DNA of 26,482 nt from JBGSON01 sp041739085 (GTDB lineage: Bacteria > Patescibacteriota > Gracilibacteria > CAIRYL01). Shown piece by piece: positions 7,718-14,939 of this stretch. The position numbers and the translations under genes were made by a program. The stretch covers positions 1 through 26,482 of the forward strand of contig JBGSON010000016.1 of assembly GCA_041739085.1 (NCBI GenBank), written 5' to 3'. Numbering within the stretch: position 1 is the first letter of the stretch; every line of letters starts with the position of its first letter. The notes beneath the pieces are model-generated. The model was not told the DNA's origin and searched no databases. It was given only the letters and a program-made list of their open reading frames with translations.

Positions 7718-8151
7718 CGTGTAAAGAAATGAAGATAAAGAGAGAAGTGCTGTGAAGATGGTTATTCTTGCAATTCATAGTGGTTTTGCAAAGAAATTGC
7801 CCTTGCAAAATGAGAGAAGTATGAGAAAGATATACATTTTTGACGGTAAATGATGACAAATGCCCCATTTCTCTGAGTTCATCTCTCATCTGAAGAGGTT
7901 TTTATAAGGCGACATCATGGCTATAGAATCTGTTACAAAGTTGAGAAAGATGAAATATATTGTTATGATTAGAATGATTGGAGTTCGCTTTCTCAAAAAG
8001 TGTCACCCGGAATGGGGCTTTCTATGGATCGGGCTAAGTTCTCTCGGATCCCCTGACCCATTAGCCCATGACAAAACAAACCAGCGGTCGTCCAAATCTC
8101 GCCAAAGCGGAATCCCCCTGATATCATGACATCAATTCGCACAATAATTCA
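7718..8151. other. 434-nt gene-poor divergent intergenic region
   Basis: I see no convincing gene or tRNA here. It holds a perfect 8-bp inverted repeat TTTTGCAA (7784-7791) / TTGCAAAA (7803-7810), which would lie in the leader of the DHH gene; a weak minus-strand promoter candidate TTGTCA (7859-7854) / TATATC (7834-7829) with an overlong 19-bp spacer; and an inverted repeat GGGCTAA (8031-8037) / TTAGCCC (8061-8067). A 70-codon open frame from 7917 has no family features and no regulatory signals. Confidence 0.5.
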
Positions 8152-8430
8152 GTGGAAAAAATACTGCTGCAGGCGCTCATAATGACTTATGGTGTCACGG
8201 GTATTATAGGTCTGGTAGGGTATTGGCCGACAATAAAGGACCTCTACCGCCATAAGAAACCAAGTGCAAATATTTCGTCATACATTTTGTGGACATCTAC
8301 AGGTGGCGTTGCTTTTTTGTACAGCATTTTTATCCTCCCAGACCTACTCTTACGAGTGGTCTCCGGACTGAATTTTGGAGCCTGCTTGGTCGTATTGCTT
8401 TTGAGCATTGGATTGAAGAACAACCGTTGA
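8152..8430 (+). CDS. Small three-helix membrane protein, SemiSWEET/PQ-loop-like
   Basis: This 92-residue hydrophobic protein has three likely membrane helices, at about 11-27 (MTYGVTGIIGLVGYWPT), 42-64 (SYILWTSTGGVAFLYSIFIL) and 67-87 (LRVVSGLNFGACLVVLLLSIG). A positively charged loop DLYRHKKPSAN lies between the first two. The layout, with W-P at the end of helix 1 followed by a basic loop and NISSYILW, resembles bacterial SemiSWEET/PQ-loop proteins, which dimerise to carry sugars. The canonical PQ pair is absent, so the function is uncertain. The start is GTG at 8152; an ATG at 8182 is an alternative giving 82 residues. It stands alone between oppositely oriented neighbours. Confidence 0.72.
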   Translation: MEKILLQALIMTYGVTGIIGLVGYWPTIKDLYRHKKPSANISSYILWTSTGGVAFLYSIFILPDLLLRVVSGLNFGACLVVLLLSIGLKNNR

Positions 8431-8512
8431 GAATTTTTATAGCATACTGTGAAAGTCACCTGCCTTCAGGCGAGTTTTTCCTCTGAGGTCGCATCGGGGG
8501 AGGTGAATCTCA

Positions 8513-8634
8513 CACAAAATATTTGTGAAAGCGATTACAAATCACTTCCAGCGAGAGTCTCCGGCAAAACGTGGCCAGTAAGGGAATTGCATGCAAATCC
8601 CTTACTGGCGACATCTCGCCTTTCCTCGTTTTGC
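8513..8634. repeat. Palindrome-rich convergent intergenic element
   Basis: The core at 8575-8608 is a 34-nt near-perfect palindrome: CCAGTAAGGGA pairs with TCCCTTACTGG, and the centre TTGCATGCAA is itself palindromic, with one A-A mismatch overall. Two outer pairs, GCGAGA (8551) with TCTCGC (8614), and GCAAAACG (8564) with CGTTTTGC (8627), cross each other, so two alternative folds are possible. A further CACAAA-ATA-TTTGTG palindrome lies at 8513-8527. It sits between the 3' ends of two converging genes. It may be a bidirectional terminator or a mobile palindromic repeat. Confidence 0.65.
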
Positions 8635-8641
8635 AGAGCTT

Positions 8642-10459
8642 CTATCGTCCTGCATCATCCAGGATGATTTTTCCGTCTATCCCTGAACCATATTCCCGAA
8701 AATCATCGGTATACCAATCATAAAATTCCTTTCGTTCCTCCGCATTCATGAACCGCGGACGATAATGCTCCATTTTCAGCGGATAAAAATAGACCGTGAT
8801 TTTTTCTTCTTCCAGGAACATTCCGACGCCGAGTTCGTATATATTCGGTTTGTAGTTCTGGTCAAAAATAAAATTCCCGAGGGAATAAACAATCGGTTTT
8901 GACTGATAGATCTCTGTCTCCTGGATGACATGGGGGTGATGCCCGATGACGACATCCGCTCCCGCATCAATAAACGCATATCCGAGCTCGCGTTGGCGAC
9001 TACTGACGACCGGTGTGTCTTCATTCCCCCAGTGGACAGAAACGACCACTGCATCTGAGTTTTCAGCCTCGAGAACGATGACTTCTCTCATCTCATCGGT
9101 TTTCACTGTTCTGTTGATGTCATCGAATCCGCAGAAAGAAACCGTAAACTCCTGGACGATCTCCCGCCTGCACGGATCCGGATATCCGAAAGAATGAATG
9201 GTATTTGATTCAAGAATAGCTACGGTATCGTCGAGTCCTTCCTGAAAATAATCATTCGTGTGGTTGTTCGCAAGATTCACAAGATTGAATTTCCCCTTTT
9301 TTAGCTGATCCATGGCAATTCCTTCATTATGATTGAAGACGATGGGCTTATTTGCCGGACTTTCCGCATCGGTCATCGGCCCTTCAAAGTTGAGGACATT
9401 GAAATGATTTCCCGCAAAAAACCGCCCCTCTTTTCCCTGGAGGTTTTCAAAAAGATAATCTTCTCCCTTGCTCGCGATGACTTCTTCGATTCCCCGGTCG
9501 AAAATCGAGTCTCCGAAAAAGAGGATGCTCGCGCCGAATTTTCTTTCTCCCTCACCTTTCCCGAAAGAGAGGAAAAAATGGCTCGTCGTCTCCTCCATTT
9601 CCGGCTGATGAGAATAGGAAGCTGAGTTTGTGTGTTTGGCAGTAAGATTTCTCATCGCTCCTTTCTCTTTCAGGTATCGGAGGAGCGCAGAAATCGATGC
9701 GGGGGAATCAATCTCGAGCGAATAGACCTTTGAAAAATGGAAATTGAGAATAGTGGAAAGCGAAGTCTGGTCATGAAAATCCGCGACGATCTCCGGCTGG
9801 TAGTGCGAAAAATCGACACTCGCGAGGACAAGAGAATTTTCCGGGAGAGTTCGGGAAAGGAGAATCCCGAGCGCGTTGGCATCGTCGAAAGGGGTATCCG
9901 TCTTCAGAATAATCGGGACAATTTTTGCATTGGGAAATGTCCGCTTCACAAATGCCACCTCGGACGAGATGGAATGTTCTTCCGCAAAAGGTGCTTCATC
10001 GATTTCAACGAGTCCTCTCTCGGTGATTCTTTCAATAATCGATGCATCGGGTTCGAGGATCCCATATGGCGTCCAGTACGGGATTTTCGGTGTGAGGATC
10101 TTTCCCTTCCCGCCTCCGGAATGATTCGGCCCGATGATGACCACGACTTCAGGATTTTGTGTACTCAGGAGCGTGAAGAATTTTCCGAATTCTTTCCCCA
10201 CAAAGAGATGATGCGGAAGAATCCCGCCATAGACTTTTTCTTCGATCGGAAGAATTTCTGATGAATCCGAATACATTTCCTCATACTGTCTCTGTTCATG
10301 AAAGAACGAAGAGTGGACGATTCTTTTTCCTTCCTTCTCTGGAACATCGGTAATTTCTTGAGGCTCTCCTCCTGAACACCCGGCGAGAAAAAAAACACAA
10401 AGGAAGAGCAAATGGACATGCGCTCTTCCCGTTTTCGTTTTCGATTGGGATCTCATCAT
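8642..10459 (-). CDS. Lipoprotein with Memo-like domain fused to CapA-like domain
   Basis: This is a 605-residue fusion. A lipoprotein signal (HLLFLCVFFLAGC, lipid Cys28) predicts an exported, membrane-anchored protein. Residues about 75-300 match the Memo-like/AmmeMemoRadiSam system protein B fold: GGILPHH (78-84), IIGPNHSGG (108-116), EEHSISSEVAF (160-170), LASVDFSHYQ (212-221). Residues about 308-565 match the CapA/PGA_cap metallophosphoesterase-like domain: FFGDSIFDRG (314-323), NFEGPMT (357-363), NLANNHTNDY (395-404), VHWGNE (475-480), GADVVIGHHPH (500-510), YSLGNFIFDQ (525-534). CapA proteins take part in poly-gamma-glutamate capsule export; many homologs have unknown roles. The gene starts 6 nt after the upstream lipoprotein gene's stop, so the two are probably cotranscribed and translationally coupled. 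Function in the envelope is inferred. Confidence 0.9.
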   Translation of the reverse strand: MMRSQSKTKTGRAHVHLLFLCVFFLAGCSGGEPQEITDVPEKEGKRIVHSSFFHEQRQYEEMYSDSSEILPIEEKVYGGILPHHLFVGKEFGKFFTLLSTQNPEVVVIIGPNHSGGGKGKILTPKIPYWTPYGILEPDASIIERITERGLVEIDEAPFAEEHSISSEVAFVKRTFPNAKIVPIILKTDTPFDDANALGILLSRTLPENSLVLASVDFSHYQPEIVADFHDQTSLSTILNFHFSKVYSLEIDSPASISALLRYLKEKGAMRNLTAKHTNSASYSHQPEMEETTSHFFLSFGKGEGERKFGASILFFGDSIFDRGIEEVIASKGEDYLFENLQGKEGRFFAGNHFNVLNFEGPMTDAESPANKPIVFNHNEGIAMDQLKKGKFNLVNLANNHTNDYFQEGLDDTVAILESNTIHSFGYPDPCRREIVQEFTVSFCGFDDINRTVKTDEMREVIVLEAENSDAVVVSVHWGNEDTPVVSSRQRELGYAFIDAGADVVIGHHPHVIQETEIYQSKPIVYSLGNFIFDQNYKPNIYELGVGMFLEEEKITVYFYPLKMEHYRPRFMNAEERKEFYDWYTDDFREYGSGIDGKIILDDAGR

Positions 10460-10465
10460 CTGTTC

Positions 10466-12589
10466 TTACTCATGAAGAGCTCCTCCCCATTCCACGACGA
10501 CGAATCCTTTCCTCTCCGGAGTAATGAGGTTCATCGGTTCCACCTCAGTCTTTTCATCGAGTCCTTTGAAATCCATGAAGACGCGGATCACAGTGTCTGG
10601 TCGCGGCTCAACCGTGAGCGGTGCGATTTTCTCGAATTCATTCTGGGGGACGAAGGTGATGAAATAATACGGTTTTTCCTCCATTTTTGGTGCCCAGAAT
10701 TCCATGAAATCATCGATTTCTTTATCAATGAGTCCCTGCTCTGCAAGTTTTTCGCGGAGGAAAGACGGGATTTCATCTTTTTTTACCACCCATCCCTGCT
10801 CAGGAATCGCGTAATAAATCCCTTTTCCCTCCCAGAAGAGATAGGGATAGGCATTTCCATCGGCAAGATTCAGAAGCTCACTCTTTGGTGATGCCTCAAC
10901 TTTCCACCCGTTTCCATACTCCGGCTCTGTAAATTTGAACCCTCCATTCGGCTTCACAAAAACGGAAACATCCGCCGTGACTTCCGGATAAAGATAGATC
11001 ACCGGTTTCCCGCATTCTACCGCAGGAAGATAGTCTTGTTTCATGAACTGAAGCGTGCGTCCGAAAGGATCAGTGACATAGAAGACTGGTTTGCTTTTCG
11101 CGAACTCTTCAAACGACGGTTTCGGATCCGCATAGAAACCATTATAGATAGCTTCCAACATACGGCTCCCCGTCCCAAACGTTTCCGGAGAAATCCGATC
11201 AGTAATTGTTCGGATATCTTCATCGGTATATTCTTCGACCATCACCTCGACTCCAGTAGCGGTTGTGCCAGCCGGAATAAGCGCCCCGAGGGTAACTTCG
11301 TTCCCCATGTAGGTCATGGAGTTATCGCTCCCGACAACATGAAAGCAGCTCTGGGCGCCGCACCCTGTATACATCGAAGAAACGTAATAATTATCGGTGG
11401 TCGCAGTTCCGTCGTCCCAGATGATCGCGACATAGCCCGCTGAGAAATTCTCCGCCGTAAATTCCAGGGATTCATCCGCACTCTTCAGGAAATCAAAATC
11501 GATGAGGTATTTTGAGATCGTCCCGTCTGCATTCTCACCGACGATGCATTCGTCAATTGTGCTGATATAAAATTCCTGCCCTGTTTCATCACTAGAGAAC
11601 AAATCCTTCTTTTCGATTTCTCCGATGAGGTCGAAAAGGATCGAATCAATGCGTTTCAGTTGATACTCCGATCCCGGAATGGCGACTCTCTTTGGAGGGA
11701 AGAGATTTGAAATCGATGATTCTTCATCCGTGATGATATCAAGAGATCCTCCGTCGATATCAGGGAAGAAAACAGATGAGAGTTTTTGGAGAAGGACGAG
11801 TGAATTATCCGATTTCTGAATAATCCGGTAATGGAAATCATCGATGCACATCCCGTCGCACGGCGATTCCATAAGGAAAAGTGTTCCTCCTGCATACGGC
11901 CCTTCTTTCACTGTCCCGAGCTTATAAATGAGCGTATCGGTGAAATAAATCTCTCCCATGAGTTCTTTTGCCTTTTCATATTTTCCCATATTTTTGAGCC
12001 ATGTTTCAAAATCAACCGGTTCCGACGAGGGAAGGAAATCGACTTCAAAGGAATTCCCTTCCGGGACATCGGCCACGACTTCCTCAAACTTCGCGTTCAC
12101 GACAATGGAGTCTGAGCCGATGAGCGATTCTCCTTCAGCGTTGACGACATAGCCATTAAAAGTATAATCGTTCCGCCCTTCGCCGAGGTTCCCGTAACGG
12201 CTGTCTGCAATCCAACCCCAGTCAGTTGCTCCATCCGCGATTTCAACGGGGTAGATTTCCCTTATCCCTTCTTTCTCATTGAGATAAGAGGCTTCGATTT
12301 TTGTGATTTCAGGATTCATTATTCCTGTAAACTCAAACCTGTCCCCGTTGAGTTCGAATGTTTTCTCTCCATCCACGAGCGTTGTCACCGGTTCTGTTAT
12401 CTTGAACGAACCAGCAGTGACTCTTCCCGATGGATCTCCAGTGTCAGTATCCGGTGTGACGTCAGTGTCAGGCGTTTTGTCTTCCGTCTTCGTGGCCGGA
12501 GGATTTTTGTCCTCCTTCGTTGCGATATTGCATCCAGAGAAAAAGATTGAAAGCGCGACAAGAGAAACGAGAATGCTCAGTTTTTTCAT
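10466..12589 (-). CDS. Large secreted lipoprotein with C-terminal KPVIYLYP domain
   Basis: This 707-residue protein has a lipoprotein signal peptide (MKKLSILVSLVALSIFFSGC, lipid Cys20) followed by a Thr/Asp/Pro-rich linker (about 25-55). An apparent beta-sandwich-like section (about 60-165) comes next, then a long unrecognised middle with scattered Cys (CDGMC, CGAQSC). Residues 526-707 form a domain beginning CGKPVIYLYPEVTADVSVFV and running through PEYGNGWKVEASP, YPYLFWEG and PYYFITFVPQNEFE. I recall such KPVIYLYP domains in other bacterial surface proteins of unknown role. It precedes the Memo/CapA lipoprotein gene by 6 nt, so the pair is likely one operon acting at the cell surface. Confidence 0.85.
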   Translation of the reverse strand: MKKLSILVSLVALSIFFSGCNIATKEDKNPPATKTEDKTPDTDVTPDTDTGDPSGRVTAGSFKITEPVTTLVDGEKTFELNGDRFEFTGIMNPEITKIEASYLNEKEGIREIYPVEIADGATDWGWIADSRYGNLGEGRNDYTFNGYVVNAEGESLIGSDSIVVNAKFEEVVADVPEGNSFEVDFLPSSEPVDFETWLKNMGKYEKAKELMGEIYFTDTLIYKLGTVKEGPYAGGTLFLMESPCDGMCIDDFHYRIIQKSDNSLVLLQKLSSVFFPDIDGGSLDIITDEESSISNLFPPKRVAIPGSEYQLKRIDSILFDLIGEIEKKDLFSSDETGQEFYISTIDECIVGENADGTISKYLIDFDFLKSADESLEFTAENFSAGYVAIIWDDGTATTDNYYVSSMYTGCGAQSCFHVVGSDNSMTYMGNEVTLGALIPAGTTATGVEVMVEEYTDEDIRTITDRISPETFGTGSRMLEAIYNGFYADPKPSFEEFAKSKPVFYVTDPFGRTLQFMKQDYLPAVECGKPVIYLYPEVTADVSVFVKPNGGFKFTEPEYGNGWKVEASPKSELLNLADGNAYPYLFWEGKGIYYAIPEQGWVVKKDEIPSFLREKLAEQGLIDKEIDDFMEFWAPKMEEKPYYFITFVPQNEFEKIAPLTVEPRPDTVIRVFMDFKGLDEKTEVEPMNLITPERKGFVVVEWGGALHE

Positions 12590-12605
12590 GGGAGGAGAGA
12601 AAAAG

Positions 12606-12635
12606 AATATGAAATCCGTTATTCGAGGCTATCAA
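12606..12635 (-). promoter_or_regulatory. Putative promoter of the lipoprotein operon
   Basis: On the minus strand TTGATA (12635-12630) and CATATT (12611-12606) are 18 bp apart. The predicted start point near 12599 leaves only about 10 nt before the ATG at 12589. The -10 box matches consensus in four of six positions. Confidence 0.4.
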
Positions 12636-12790
12636 AATAATGAAATGAGCAGGCGAAAGCAAGGGATGTCAGATGGAAAATCGGGCGAGCACATATCGGA
12701 ATCCTGGTTCCCATACTGATTATCCACAACCTTCTTGTTGATATGAATTTCAATGGTTTTTCCTGAAAAATCCGTATATGATATCACCTT

Positions 12791-13507
12791 ATGGATACTG
12801 GCAAAGCGCCTGCCACCGGGGGAAAAACTCAAGACGAAAGTCGGGAAGGATCTGTCCATCTCCCGCCTCATTTTGCATTCTTTACCTCCGAGGAATGGAC
12901 TCAGATGGAAAAAGAAATCGCATCCTCTCTCCGGGAGATCCTCTCTCTGGAAGCCGATTCTTTTTCGAAGGAGGTTGAAACTTCAGCATTTGAAATCATG
13001 CATATTGTCAGTGAGACGCTCTTCCTTGCCTACGAGATCGTCCCGGAAGAGATCCTTTCATGCTCGCCAAGCGATAATACGTCTTTCCGGGATGGCATCA
13101 GAATACCGGATTCTCTATTTTACGCGCAGGCGGAAGAAGGACTTCCGTTCACGAAGAATTTTTTACGGAATGTGGCGGATAAGCTCGCGAGGCTTGGGCT
13201 ATCATTCCCGTATTTTGAAGAAACCCTCGGGAGTGCCCCGGGGGCATTCTTCGATTCCCCTCCGGGTCCATCATGTCCTGTCCATGAGACCTGTCTTAGC
13301 ATTCGGAATGCTTCATTCGACCCCCTGTACAAGATTATTGGCACGATCAGCAGGAATTTCCGACTCCTCTATCGGGGGAATGATTTTTTTGACAATATCA
13401 CCACTCCCCTCTGGTCCAGACAAAAGGGCTTTCAAATATGTTCAGCGCTGAAGGGGTGTGCTTCTGTCTCTCCGGAGCTCCCTGAGGCGCTTGTTTCAGA
13501 AGAGTGA
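12791..13507 (+). CDS. Unrecognised 238-residue protein
   Basis: I do not recognise a family. The protein has a disordered polar N-terminus (about 1-35) and helical stretches such as EEWTQMEKEIASSLREILSL (about 34-53) and FTKNFLRNVADKLARLG. A Cys-containing segment CPVHETCLSI lies in the second half. There is no signal peptide or membrane helix. I preferred this frame over an overlapping 232-codon frame (12753-13451) because its amino-acid composition is balanced, whereas the other is dominated by Arg/Ser/Lys as out-of-frame readings are. A TATGAT box at 12777-12782 puts the start point almost on the ATG, so the message may be leaderless, or translation may begin at ATG 12905 (MEKEIASSLREI). 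The gene faces dnaJ convergently. Confidence 0.6.
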   Translation: MDTGKAPATGGKTQDESREGSVHLPPHFAFFTSEEWTQMEKEIASSLREILSLEADSFSKEVETSAFEIMHIVSETLFLAYEIVPEEILSCSPSDNTSFRDGIRIPDSLFYAQAEEGLPFTKNFLRNVADKLARLGLSFPYFEETLGSAPGAFFDSPPGPSCPVHETCLSIRNASFDPLYKIIGTISRNFRLLYRGNDFFDNITTPLWSRQKGFQICSALKGCASVSPELPEALVSEE

Positions 13508-13579
13508 AATTACATGAAGAAAGTTCGGTGGTTTTTTAGAGGAATATATGCGAAAGAGGGAGTGTTTCCTGAATACTCA

Positions 13580-13602
13580 TTATGAACCTGACAAACCTTA
13601 TG
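13580..13602. repeat. AT-rich repeat, copy between convergent genes
   Basis: The sequence TTATGAACCTGACAAACC then TTATGA matches TTATGAACCTTACAAACT then TTATAA at 18943-18966 in about 20 of 24 positions. It is immediately downstream of dnaJ (minus strand) and about 70 nt downstream of the unrecognised gene on the plus strand. Confidence 0.6.
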
Positions 13603-13605
13603 AGC

Positions 13606-14688
13606 TCAGAACAGCTTCCTGAAAAATCCCTTTTCCTTTTCCTGAAGTTTTGATTCCCTGACGAGCGTCTCGTAGAGTTCTTTCTCCTTCGAAGTGAGTT
13701 TCTCCGGGATTGTGACGAGAATGGTGACGATGTGATCCCCCTTTCCGCCTCCCCCGAGACGAGGCGCTCCCTTCCCGCGGATCTTGAATTTCTTCCCGCT
13801 CTGCGTCCCCGCGGGGACCTTTATGATCTCTTCTCCATAGGCAGTCTTCACTCCAAGATCTCCCCCAAGGATGGCCTGGAGGACATGGACACTCTCGATG
13901 CTTAAAATATCATCTCCATCCCGTTCGAAGTCGCGGGATTTCGCGACGGACACCGTCACGAGGAGATCTCCCGCCATCATCCCTTTCTCCCCTGCCTCCC
14001 CCTTCCCGGAAAGCCGGAGAAGCGCGCCATCGTAGACCCCTGCCGGAATATTGACCTTGAGAGTCTTCTTCTCTTTGACTCTCCCTGTTCCCGCGCAGGC
14101 GGGGCATGGTTTTTCCGCAGTCCTTCCTTCTCCCTCGCAATCAGGGCAGGCAACAGTGGTCCGGATGCTCCCGAACGGCGTGTTCTGAGCTCTCGTGACA
14201 CGACCGTCTCCTCCACAGGTTCTGCAGGTCACGAATTTCGAACCCTTTTCCACTCCTTTTCCTCCGCAATGGTCGCATTCAGAAAAAACATCGATATGAA
14301 TATCCCGCTGAGAGCCGGCAATGCTCTCGGCAAATGAAAGGTCGATGTGGACTTTGAGATCCCTTCCCCTCTTCGGCCCGGACTTCCGCTGAAACCCCCC
14401 TCCGAAGAAACTCTCGAAGATATCCCCGAAATCCTCGAAACCGAACCCTCCCCTGGATCCCCCCCCTTGGAATGGGTTGCCGGCAGTTCCGAATTGATCA
14501 AACTGGGATTTCTTTTGCGGGTCGGAGAGGATCTCATACGCCACCTGTACCTCCTTGAATTTATCCTCCGCGTCCTTTTCCTTGTTCACATCGGGATGGA
14601 ATTTTGCGGCGAATTTTCGGTATGATTTCTTGATCTCCTCAGCGGAAGCGCCTTTTTTGAGCCCGAGGACTTCGTATGGGTCTTTCAC
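13606..14688 (-). CDS. dnaJ: Chaperone protein DnaJ
   Basis: DnaJ is the co-chaperone that delivers substrates to DnaK and stimulates its ATPase. With GTG at 14688 as start the protein is 360 residues and begins VKDPYEVLGLKKG. Domains in order: J domain (about 1-65) with the essential HPD at 31-33, Gly/Phe-rich region (about 66-103), zinc-binding domain with four CxxCxGxG repeats (CDHCGGKG, CRTCGGDG, CPDCEGEG, CPACAGTG, about 138-202), then the C-terminal substrate-binding and dimerisation domains. An in-frame ATG at 14709 would add MEFIIFF, but it lies upstream of the predicted transcription start, so I prefer the GTG. The gene is not next to dnaK or grpE here. A CIRCE-like operator overlaps its promoter. 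Confidence 0.95.
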   Translation of the reverse strand: MKDPYEVLGLKKGASAEEIKKSYRKFAAKFHPDVNKEKDAEDKFKEVQVAYEILSDPQKKSQFDQFGTAGNPFQGGGSRGGFGFEDFGDIFESFFGGGFQRKSGPKRGRDLKVHIDLSFAESIAGSQRDIHIDVFSECDHCGGKGVEKGSKFVTCRTCGGDGRVTRAQNTPFGSIRTTVACPDCEGEGRTAEKPCPACAGTGRVKEKKTLKVNIPAGVYDGALLRLSGKGEAGEKGMMAGDLLVTVSVAKSRDFERDGDDILSIESVHVLQAILGGDLGVKTAYGEEIIKVPAGTQSGKKFKIRGKGAPRLGGGGKGDHIVTILVTIPEKLTSKEKELYETLVRESKLQEKEKGFFRKLF

Positions 14689-14711
14689 GAAAAAAATGAT
14701 GAACTCCATGT

Positions 14712-14741
14712 ATTGTAATCCTGCACAAATGGAATTGTCAA
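14712..14741 (-). promoter_or_regulatory. Promoter of dnaJ
   Basis: On the minus strand TTGACA (14741-14736) and TACAAT (14717-14712) are 18 bp apart. The start point predicted near 14705 lies after the in-frame ATG at 14709, which supports GTG 14688 as the translation start. Confidence 0.7.
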
Positions 14742-14761
14742 TCTCTTGGTGAGAGTGCTAA
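14735..14761 (-). promoter_or_regulatory. CIRCE-like HrcA operator
   Basis: Read on the minus strand, TTAGCACTC (14761-14753) is a perfect left half of the CIRCE element. After exactly 9 nt comes GATTGACAA (14743-14735), which matches the right half GAGTGCTAA at 6 of 9 positions. The degenerate half overlaps the -35 box, as expected for repression by HrcA. Heat-shock control of dnaJ is inferred. Confidence 0.6.
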
Positions 14762-14814
14762 AAAAGGACAAGGCAAAAAGAGAAGGCACAAAAGATGAAA
14801 GTGATATAGCTTGC

Positions 14815-14914
14815 GAGCAAATAAGCGGACAAGCGATCAAGCGAGCGAGCGATGAAGAGAGTAAGAATGCATGCACAAGTGCGCTTACTAGCTTGTTCGC
14901 TTACCGGCTTGCCT
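14815..14914. repeat. Inverted array of degenerate octamers
   Basis: On the plus strand the left side reads AAGCGGAC, AAGCGATC, AAGCGAGC, GAGCGATG (14823-14854). The right side reads GCTTACTA, GCTTGTTC, GCTTACCG, GCTTGCCT (14883-14914), an exact period of 8. The arms 14822-14843 and 14882-14903 are reverse complements at 18 of 22 positions, separated by 38 nt, so a long hairpin is possible. It lies between guaB and dnaJ. A related array is at 21895-21942. Confidence 0.75.
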
Positions 14915-14939
14915 GCTTTCTTTTTGTTTTCTCTTTTGC

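Noticed and set aside
8026..8070. Possible tRNA around the GGGCTAA/TTAGCCC pair
   Set aside because: No cloverleaf arms or T-loop GGTTCGA-type motif can be drawn.
7917..8129. Possible 70-residue gene
   Set aside because: No family resemblance, no promoter or ribosome site, and a different composition from neighbouring proteins.
8551..8634. Integron attC site
   Set aside because: No RYYYAAC/GTTRRRY core sites and no integrase or cassette array nearby.
12753..13451. Alternative 232-codon plus-strand frame overlapping the 238-residue gene
   Set aside because: Its product is very rich in Arg, Ser and Lys with no structure pattern, typical of an out-of-frame reading.
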